Assembly (NCBI GenBank): GCA_005281725.1
Contig: SSBO01000003.1
Coordinates: 4,960,495 to 5,024,494, forward strand
DNA: 64,000 nt
Direction of reading: 5' to 3'
Source: Wuchereria bancrofti
Taxonomy: Eukaryota > Nematoda > Chromadorea > Rhabditida > Onchocercidae
Part shown: positions 55,001 to 64,000 of the stretch, one piece after another
Numbering within the stretch: position 1 is the first letter of the stretch
Layout of the letters: every line of letters begins with the position of its first letter
Program-made: the position numbers and the translations under genes
Notes under the pieces: model-generated
Databases searched by the model: none
What the model was told of the DNA's origin: nothing
The model's input: the letters and a program-made list of their open reading frames with translations, nothing else

Positions 55001-58000
55001 GACTTCGATTCAACCGACATGTAACCATATGCCAAGTGAATTTTCATAAACCTGTTTGTTCCAAACTCGAGTCAGAATTGTGTCAATAGAAGAAAATTAT
55101 TTGACTACCTGAAGTATGTTGACATGGCTTAAAGAAACAACGTCTGGTAATCGTCTCCATTCTATAATTAGATCATCTCTTGCTGCTTCCAATTCTCTGT
55201 TGATCCGAACATGCAATAACTCCGTAGCTCTATCTTCTTGCATGGGATGGTGATTCTACAACAAAGTGTCAAGTAATAAAAGTAGCCAATCCATATGAGA
55301 AAAGCTGCCAAATCCATGCGAAAAAAACCACAGCTTTATCATAGAAGATGAATAATGTCTAAAATAGTGGACTATGTGCATCATAATCTGAAAAAGTTAT
55401 CAGCAACTTGACAACAAAAATATTTAGTGATAGCTTGTCGAGATGTCATGATGTCAACCGCTTAAAGATTTTAATCTAACACGAACCAGGTGTTAATACA
55501 GCGCTGGAGCGATCTTTTAAACTACTTGGTAAATAAATTAAAAGGTATATTTGCGGTCTGCTACAACATTTTCGGGATTGAAAAAACCAGAAATATCACA
55601 TTGAAAAACTAGAAATGAAAATAATGTCAGCTGTTTTCAATACTCAGCCAACATAGAAATGATTTGAGGTTATAGGGATGCAGTAAAATCAGGGAACTTC
55701 AACATTATCAAAATTGAAATGATGCATCTGCGATATCATTTTAACCGAAGCCAACACTCACCATGAGCATAGCTTTGTAAAGATAATACTTGTAATATAA
55801 ATCTGGTTGCGTGCAACCTTCTAACTGTGTAAGAGTAACTCGAAGCAAGTTCCAGTCATTAAGATGCCAAGCTGCGTCTGCAACAATACCGAGACCGCAC
55901 ACAGCAGGTGTATTACCAAATTGTAATAAAGAGTTCCACTCACCAAGCTCACGTTCGCAGCTGAAAAATTTTAAGCCATATTAACAAATACAAGAAACCG
56001 CCCTAAACTGAATTAGAACAAGTGAAATACAGCATAATTATATATCTATACAACTATACGAGAAATATTATGCAGCGACACACTGACCAGCCTAATGCAA
56101 CAAGTAACAAGCACTACTGCTCTGAGATGTTTATCATTAAACTCATTATAATTTCATTGGCTGAGTATATTCAACAGGAGTCATAAACTTTGTTTAAAAA
56201 ATCTCCAACTGACAATGCGCAATAACTGGCATGGGGGTATGAGCTAATAACTGTTACAGCAACAAGATTTCTTTATATCCAGTAAATCATTCTTTTTAAA
56301 TCATATATGAGTAGTCATCAGTTACCTAAGTTTAAGTCAGCGATGGATTTCCGGTTTAAGTGACAACTTAAGATACCAAAATCTACTTAAATTTTAAGAC
56401 CTTTGTACATCCTGCGCAAAAAAATAGCAATAGGCATGTCTACAGAACTTACTGTTTCGTTATTCGGTATTAAAAAATTTAAAGCTAACTCAGCCCACAA
56501 TTTGTGCCATTCGCGTAACTCGAATCCAAGCGCAGGAGTTACGTCTAATTGCCTGGTAGTACCACTAGGAGCAACTACACGTTCATTGACGGCTTCAATC
56601 GATTTCCTTAAAATCTCTTCTGCTCGTACAAAATCACCTGAAATGTTCTGTCAATAAAAGGAAAAAAAAATTATACTATTAAAAATTATTATACGAAAGC
56701 ACCGAACAACTAAAAACCGCGAATTCACTGAAAGAGTTATCAGAATTGTCTCATCATTAATGCATAACATTATACAAACATGCAAATACAAACAAAACAT
56801 GGCGGTACATACATTTTCCAGACAAGATTAATTGCTAGCACTTAAACTTTGTTTTATCTTATCTTTAACGAGCAAACATTAGAAACACATTTCCCACATT
56901 CTTGAAGTTTTCAAAGTCCATAAACTGAAATGTTGCAGTTCTTACGAAAATCATATTCCGAAAATAGCCGAATTTAACATTGAAATCCAAACCTTCGTTG
57001 TAATATTCGATAGCTTTTGAAGTTTCTTCAAAATAAGCACGGCGCTTCCAGACTGCTTGGTATTGGTCAAATTCGGATAATTTGGAATATAAAAGAATCA
57101 AGTTATTCATCGTTATCTAAATTAAATATAAAAAATTAATTATCGAATTATTTGGAAGCTCCAAAAACACAACACAAGTTCCGACCACATACCAGTTGCA
57201 TATTTGTTGGTGTTGGTTGTAAAATTTGAAGCAGTAGTGGATTGTTCGTAAATGCCGGAATTTTCTCTACCTCTTCTTCAAGCATCATCAATCCACGGTG
57301 CCATGCATGATGTCTCATTGAAATGTACTATAAAAAAATTGTGTATCGCATCATTATGAGGACAATTCCCTTCGAGAAAATTTTGTGCAAGTCCACTCAT
57401 CTAATTTTAGGGATTTTTCTATCCGATACGAAAGTAAACCCGAAATGCTAACTGTTTCCGTCGCAATATGAATAACAGAAGGATTCTAATTTTCTTAATT
57501 CTAAAGAAAAACATATAGTTTTTCAAAAGTACTAGTTTTCTAAATTTCCTCTCGAATCATATAAATGTACCATTAATACACTTGGATGAATGGGAATGGG
57601 CGGTTGACAGCGACAAACAGCTTCCAGAAAAGTAGCAACCGCTGAATGAGGTAGATCTCTTTGCATGAGATGACATCCAGATGAGAGAAATGGTACCATT
57701 TCAGCATTAAGGATAGTCCTTTTGAGTTCCTGCAGACTTGACCATAATGAAGAGAACAGTTTTATCCAAATCTTTGACGCCAAATCATTACCTGTAATCC
57801 ATGAATTTCGAAAGTTTGGTTTCTTGATTTGGTGAAAAGAACAATTGCGACTATTAAAATAGTATATGGTTGGATAATTACAGTCACTGGAGTGAGGAAA
57901 AATATCACAATGTTAGGGATGAACTTAAAAAATGTTTTAAAAAACTGTGATGCCAAAAGGTTTTAAAACTAAGGGGTTCAGGAAAAAAAATTGAAAGTCA

Positions 58001-61000
58001 ACTTACTACTATGAACAAGTTCCAAATAACTCGGAATGATATCAGTGATCTGAAACTTGGAAGCCATTTCAAATAACTGGACTTGTTGTTCGACAATTAA
58101 AGTGGTCTGCAGATCCTGTGCACTTGTTGTACTACAAATCGGTATGGTTACTTCTAAAAGAGAAAAACAAAAATTACTTTTTCAAAATATAATAGTTTGC
58201 AAAATCATTGGTAAATTGATATTTGAATGAATCCAAGAAATAAAGCAGACTGAATCTATAAGAGGTAGATTGACAGTCCCTTCGCATCAATTTTAAAAAG
58301 CTAAAATATATTACAAAAATATAAATATGTTTAAATATATAAAATATATCAACTTGTAATATAGACTGTATAATTTTAACAACCTGTTAGTGTTTGAGTT
58401 GCAGAATTCTCCATAAAATCGTCTCGTTTGCTTTCTGTTGTATCCACTGTCCACGACACGAAATCATCATCATCGCATGCTTCCGAATGATCTTGGTATA
58501 ATGTTTCTAGATCGAGTATTTTTTCAAATGTATGCCATAACGTGCAGCAATTCAGTAATGGTGTTTGCTGCGCTTTAGTGCAGTTCTTATTTTTCTGTTC
58601 GTCCATTATTAATGACAGCAAAAGCTAAACGAAAATTTTCTGAACAGAAAAAGATATTCAACATTTTCAAAAAATTTTCTCTTATGAATTTGCAAATATC
58701 ACATAGACAATTCTAAATCATAATATACATAACTGCTTTGACCAAGAAATGCATCAGAAATGACTCACACTAACACAGTGCTTGATCCAAAAGTGTTGCT
58801 GCATATCAGCCCAATTCTGTGATGTAATGATATGATATAATCGGTCACAAATATTTTTCGGTATTTGAGCATCGAATAACTTAAAAAACCGAGAACGTAG
58901 TGACTCATCCTGTAAAAACAGAGGACATGGCTAAGGAGTCAAGTGAAATAAAACCTTGCAACAAAGAATCTTGTCAGATCACTAGTTCATATTTGAAAAT
59001 ACATGATAAATATTTCACCAAAAACAATGTCAGACAACACCAAGTTCAAATCTAAACATAAACAATTGAAAATCGAAGAAAAAAATGAGGGATTTGTTTA
59101 TACAATTATTCAAAGTTTGTTAATTCTCGAAAAATTCAAATGATTACCTGAGCACAAAGTCCCCAATGAAAAGCACTATTAAGCTTTGCTAATGTTTCAT
59201 TAGTTCGCAAATGTGCAGTTTCGAAAACGTAAAGGACTGTTTCAAGTAGTGTCTTAAGTAAGTCTCCTGATTTTTCATGACGTTTATGAGCTTCCATTGT
59301 TTGCACCAGCCTTATTAAAAGAGGAACACCTTGATTCAGCTGCCGCTAAAAACAGACTATAATTGCAACTTTCTTGAGAAGTCTACTGTTAACGCATTAA
59401 GCACATGATAGCATGATAACCAATATTTCCTTCTGAAATTGGAGTAAATCTGAAACAACGGCGATTCCACTGTTACTTTAGAAAAATACATCCAACAAAA
59501 ATAGCTCTGAACCAAAATCAAAGATAAACAAACCTCATCACCATTACGCACCATAATGTCAACAACACGAATAACAACATCAAGAACACGATCGAATGGA
59601 GTCTTATCTATAAGTGGCGTTAAAATGCACTGCCCAATATTGCGCCGTGCTTCGGGTGGTATTGCGTGAATACGAGGTCGAAGAAGTTCTAGTGAAAAAA
59701 TTATTAATTCAGTTAACGCATGACCTGAAACCCATACTTAATGACTTTGACGTTATAACTGTAATTAAAAAAATTGAAGTTTAAAATACAGGACGTTATA
59801 ATTGAAGTTTAAAATACAGGACATTTAAGAAAAAATGTGATTACATCCAAATTACACTCAATCACAGCAGGTGAAGGGACAATCTAAACATATATATATA
59901 TAATGTGATTAAATTTACGTTTAAATATTAGCGCATTTTAGGAGTGAATCAAACTGCTATTTAATATCACAATAAAAGTTTGATACTGCAAGACATCCGA
60001 GCAAAAATGTGATTAGAAGCAAATTCTAGAAATGAACTTTCAAATTACAGAAATAAGTTTCAGGAATGGTAAAGCTGGAAAAGAAAATAAAAATAACAAA
60101 CCTTTATTCTCAGTACACGAAGAGATGTGTTCGCGAACAAGCTTTTGGACAGCTTTTGTGAATGAACTCAAACACATAGTATCAACATAAGCTGGTTGAA
60201 TAACACATATAGTACGCAACAAATGTATTGTTGCAAACACACCAGTCATTGGCTGACTTTGTCCTCTAAAATGGATTTATAGGTACCCAGCAATTCTTCA
60301 CTAACAGAACCATTTTTATCATTTTTGTCCTATGTATTGGAAAATTAATAGCCGCAAGGATATTTCCTACATAAAAGTTAGAATTATGCAAAAGATCATC
60401 AAATATCAGAGATGTGTCAGGATTTCTCAAATATTTCAGAATGTGTTGAATTTCCAGAGAAGAAAAAAATTGAAGGAAGAAAAGCCATGAGGTTCAATCT
60501 GCGAAGCTCACTTCTCATAATTGGTGAAAGTGTCGTTAATGAATTTTGTAACAAATTGGTTGATCGTTTCCAGTTCATCTAATCCTTCCGGTGAGCACTT
60601 TGTTTTCTCGAATAATTTAGAAATAAGTTGACAAAGACTACGCATTACCTTAAAATTAAGTTCAAATGAGAATCCAGAATTTCTTACACTAGAAAAATCC
60701 TCGAATGCAATAAGAAAACAGAACAAGAATCACTAATTTAAGAAAAGTTAACTACTATACTTTTTAAATCTATGAAACTTACAGCGTTGTCTTGGCAACT
60801 TAAACAGGCAACGATTCCGCGTTGTAACATTTTCACATTTGCAACAATAACTTCCTGTGGCTGAAAAATTTTTTTCTGTAGTGTCATACTTGGCTAATTT
60901 TTTTTTTTCGAAATCCCATTTCTTTAAATTAGAGTCAATGTTTGTCTTTCGGTATTAACCATGGAAAAGCATGAGGGACTCAGAAAATTCTATGCTTTTA

Positions 61001-64000
61001 CAAAGTCATCCCTTCATGGCTTTCCGAAGTTACAAAAGATGAAGTTAGAAAGTATTGGAAAAAGGGATCTAAACAATTCCTTTTTCCAACACTTGATGAA
61101 CTGTTTATTCATGCATAACCAAAGAGCTTTTACCAACCAAAATAACGACAAGATGTGTAATAATATCTAGTGATGTGTGCAACTGTGAGAAATGATGAGC
61201 AACTGTGGTCTGCTCTCGAAATTGTTGAGTTACAGCCTCTGCAGCGACTGTCAACTGCTTCTCCAACCTAAACACGTACTGAAGGTTCACGTACTGAAGG
61301 TTCATTCCTTTGTTAATAATTACTACTCTTTTATTGATATTTTAAGAAACTTATTAGTAGTGTTTAGAAAAAATCTATAACAATGGAATGCACAAATAAG
61401 TAGTAATCTACCTGAAGCACGTAATACTATACTTTAGAATGTAATGATTTTATGTCGGCTGAATTATAGAGAGTATTCCACGAACTTCTGCGCTAGATTT
61501 TTTTAGACAATGAAATTTCAAACAGATAAAATTCTACAACTAATTTAAATAATGTTATTTACCAGGAGAGCCTGAGATTAGCCGTAAGTCCCCAAAGATT
61601 GCTTTTTAGACAGGCACGCAATAGGCCTAAGCATCTTTTGCATAACTGTTCCATTGCTACAGCATGCTGAGTTGGATTCTGTGCAAGATTCTATAATTCT
61701 TATATTCCATACTTCATGTAATTATTCCTATAGTTCAATAATCCATGAAATTTCTACAAAATAAATAAATTAGATAGTTTTCGACAGGCTCTTTGTTCAA
61801 CGAAAATAACTGACCACATCAGGTACTGCCGATGATAATTTCACAAGCATATTAACAACATGGTCAACGTGTACTTTCTCGATTGGTCGATGTATCTAAA
61901 CGTTTCATATCCAATTATTTCATTGCTATTACTATCAGCATGCGGAAAATGGAAAAGTCGATTAAGAACATTTAATTTTTTTTTTTCATTCGCATCTTTT
62001 CGCATCCATTTCATAAAAGCATAACAGCAAAATCTACAGCACATACATTTTCTATGTCCTTATTTTGCACTTGAGATAAACTCGAGGATGAGGACTGCTG
62101 ATGTCCCGAAAGACTTTCTGTTGTCTCAATTTGTGGATGTTTACTAGTTTCCAATCCTTTTTCCTAAAATCAATTTTACAATATTTCGAGAGAATCCTGA
62201 AAGAAACACGATGTTATATAGCACAGGATTACGAATGCAAACATTGATTCAGTTGGACAAATTAAAACTAATTTATGTTCTCTATAATATATGGTGCCAG
62301 ACTACTTCAAAAATTTTCACATGAAACAGTAGCAATTAAAATCATTATTCTACTCATTTCTTAACTACAATAAAAAAAAAAAATGAGTTGCACCAATTCT
62401 TCCGTTTGCTTAAGTCGCCACTGCTCCCATTTGATGACCATTTCGCATACATCAATTGCAGTCCGTCGATTTTCCAGAGTGCCTTGTGCTAACATCAGAC
62501 GCTGAAGTCCGTTTAATATAACTTGTAGCATTTGGTGACGTACATTGTAGTAGATCTTGTAATGACGAACTATCATTGATCTATAAGAAACAGTTTTCCT
62601 TCTCTATCCCAAAATATGAATTAGATATCAATTCCTTAAATAATGCGTTTTCATATGAAAAACTTACAAACAATGATAAATTTGTGAGACATTATGACCC
62701 TCTTCAATGATAGTTTTCTTAACAATGGTCATTAGCTGTTTATGACCATCATCCATGCGCAGTGGTACTGATGGAGTTAATATATCAAGTGAGCGCTTGA
62801 TAATGTCTTTTGGATCGCTTAGGGTTGCTTTCAGCAGACTTAGAAAAACCTGCAAAAGAAATAAAATGGAAAATCAAGTTGCACGCTGAAAATCGCTTAA
62901 ATTTGACATTCTATACCATACGAAAGCAAGCTATGTTCTGTGACATGCTTGATGCATAACAAGTGACGATATCCCTTCATTATTCACGAAATAAAAGTTA
63001 AAATGCATAAAAAAATACAAAGAAGCTATACAAAAGAAAAAAAAGGAAAATGATGAAACCTGCAAAACGATTTTTCGATTAATATTAAACTGATTGATAA
63101 TATTAGCAATTAACAAATGACCCATATATTTCATTGTTTGATCCTGAGGTGTCGACGATAAACATGGCCAACCCAAAAGCATTAAAATGCGCAGACGATT
63201 GCCCTGCTTCCTGCAGTCTCTGTCATAATAACAAACGATTGAGTCAGCTTTACAGGACCTTTTTTTAAAGACCTTAGTTTTTTGTTATGTTTGGAAGATC
63301 TCAATTTTTTTGTTATGGCTTAACACAAAAAGAAAAATTTTTCCGAAATGTAAAATTCCTAACAATTAAAATCAAGATCGAATAAAACACAAACTTTTGT
63401 GAGAAGTCATGTATGTGAGTTGGACAGTTACTGACAAACAGGCATCCCAGATGGAACAGCTGAATAAGCATTGCATCACTTATATGAAATCTGTTTCGAT
63501 CGAGCACTTTTTGGCAGACTAATGAAATCAGATTCTTGTCATCCACGTCATCTGGCTTTGCTGGTGTACCAACTACCTGGAAAAGAAACCTCTTCTCTTT
63601 TAATTTGTTGTGTTATTTAAGCTGTAAAATAAAAATTATTTTTGAAGAACAATGTCTTTCTCATTCCTAAAACACAGTATTAATTGTTTGGAATGAGTAC
63701 GATTTGGAATGATGTCATATTAAACAATATTTGATCAGAAAAAAAAAACAAACATCTACTTGTGTCAGATTAATGAGGTTGGGATTTTTAATTTCACAGA
63801 AAGTAAAAATTGAAGCAAGAAATTTCAGAAAAATTGTGAGTGCAACAAATCAACAATCAAATGAGAAATTAACGCCAACTAACTACATCAACATCGTAAC
63901 GCTCGAACGCATAATGCAGTGAGGGGATGACAACATACTGAAGCATTTTAACAACATTTAAATCGTGCGCTGTAGCCGAATCTTTTTCAAACATAGCAAC
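46494..64000 (-). CDS. trr-1: TRRAP / Tra1 scaffold, C-terminal part (5' end outside window)
   Basis: TRRAP is the giant PI3K-like scaffold of SAGA- and NuA4/TIP60-type histone acetyltransferase complexes, binding activators and recruiting acetylation. About 40 exons on the minus strand cover roughly the last 2,000 residues. Exons resolved in phase from the 3' end include 46672-46494, 46918-46841, 47225-47087, 47740-47578, 48342-48170, 48700-48599, 49053-48946, 51217-51053, 51463-51273, 51703-51609, 52660-52430, 54333-54225, 55255-55109, 55960-55762, 56647-56490, 57791-57571 and 58909-58769. HEAT/TPR part: HLLIANIINQFNINRKIVLQ (63.1 kb), CEMVIKWEQWRL (62.5 kb), QNWADMQQHFWIKHC (58.8 kb), PPIPIHPSVL (57.6 kb). 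FAT part: IEWRRLPDVVS (55.1 kb), DVKSVVKAWR, RIHTLPALPAMDAYF (52.6 kb), ARKYIARLLWLVK, GIPASNWLPW (51.6 kb). The pseudokinase follows at 46.5-49.1 kb. Exon edges beyond 60300 are approximate. Confidence 0.94.
51218..51272 (-). other. 55-nt intron in TRRAP
   Basis: GTAAAG...TTATTCAG bounds a 55-nt intron that joins a frame ending LLHC to one starting EISLRLPQL, both phase 1. Without removing it the two halves of the FAT region are in different frames. The intron itself is open in the downstream frame, so retention would mimic an alternative exon but shift the upstream frame (55 is not a multiple of three). Confidence 0.8.
52966..54224 (-). other. 1.26-kb TRRAP intron with low-complexity pyrimidine tract
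   Basis: This intron separates the exon ending MEG (54333-54225) from the exon beginning NQSSQF (52965-52841). It is far longer than its neighbours. About 53040-53230 and 53930-54070 are pyrimidine-rich on the plus strand (TCTCTTCCTTTC, ACCACCACC), and there are short local duplications near 53600-53720. No open frame of note is present. It could contain an inserted repeat of the same kind as in the 43.4-43.7 kb region. Confidence 0.6.
59773..59822. repeat. 22-bp duplication in a TRRAP intron
   Basis: ATTGAAGTTTAAAATACAGGAC-type sequence occurs at 59773-59794 and again at 59801-59822, separated by six bases (28-bp period). It is intronic, between TRRAP exons near 59688 and 60102, and has no evident effect. 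Confidence 0.9.
61273..61303. repeat. 15-bp tandem duplication at a TRRAP splice acceptor
   Basis: CACGTACTGAAGGTT is repeated head to tail at 61273-61287 and 61288-61302, immediately upstream (in transcript sense) of a likely acceptor GTGTTTAG before the exon starting near 61268. It adds intron length next to the polypyrimidine region but leaves the acceptor itself single. Confidence 0.75.

Overview
The window looks like euchromatic nuclear DNA from a nematode, most likely a clade III / filarial-type parasite. The basis is a very AT-rich sequence, many short introns with TTTCAG-type acceptors, candidate spliced-leader acceptors just 5' of start codons, and protein sequences that are metazoan but divergent. 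The genus cannot be fixed by reading alone. No bacterial operons, phage, plasmid, CRISPR or confident RNA genes were seen. Gene models below were built by hand by joining exons so that reading phase is kept and the product follows the known family. Family comparisons are from memory, not from a search.

Layout. (1) 1-850: unassigned, with a 69-bp direct repeat. (2) 868-6675 (+): a ONECUT-class Cut-homeobox transcription factor, 15 exons, about 738 aa. (3) 6676-13456: a large non-coding stretch. (4) 13481-22431 (+): an EFCAB7-like EF-hand protein, 14 exons, 525 aa. (5) 22914-26218 (-): a calcyphosine-like (CAPSL) EF-hand protein, 4 exons, 203 aa, tail-to-tail with EFCAB7. (6) 26244-32885: non-coding or decayed sequence with a few unrecognised open frames. 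(7) 32886-39530 (-): transportin-3 (TNPO3-type importin-beta), 21 exons, 974 aa. (8) 41112-42670 (-): MAT1/MNAT1, assembly factor of the CDK-activating kinase/TFIIH, 6 exons, 311 aa. (9) 46494-64000 (-): the C-terminal roughly 2,000 residues of TRRAP, running off the right edge; its 5' part lies outside.

Functional themes. The right half is a co-directional block (TRRAP, then MAT1, then TNPO3 in transcription order) of housekeeping nuclear factors: histone-acetyltransferase scaffold, TFIIH/CAK subunit and nuclear import of SR-type cargo. The gaps of 1.6 and 3.8 kb make a classical tight nematode operon unlikely but do not exclude one. The left half has a neural-type homeobox gene and two calcium-binding proteins whose relatives are linked to cilia in other animals. 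No undescribed multi-gene system is evident. The most informative oddities are a GC-AG intron inside the MAT1 RING finger, a TRRAP pseudokinase that seems to lack its FATC tail, and the EFCAB7/CAPSL pair in a nematode.
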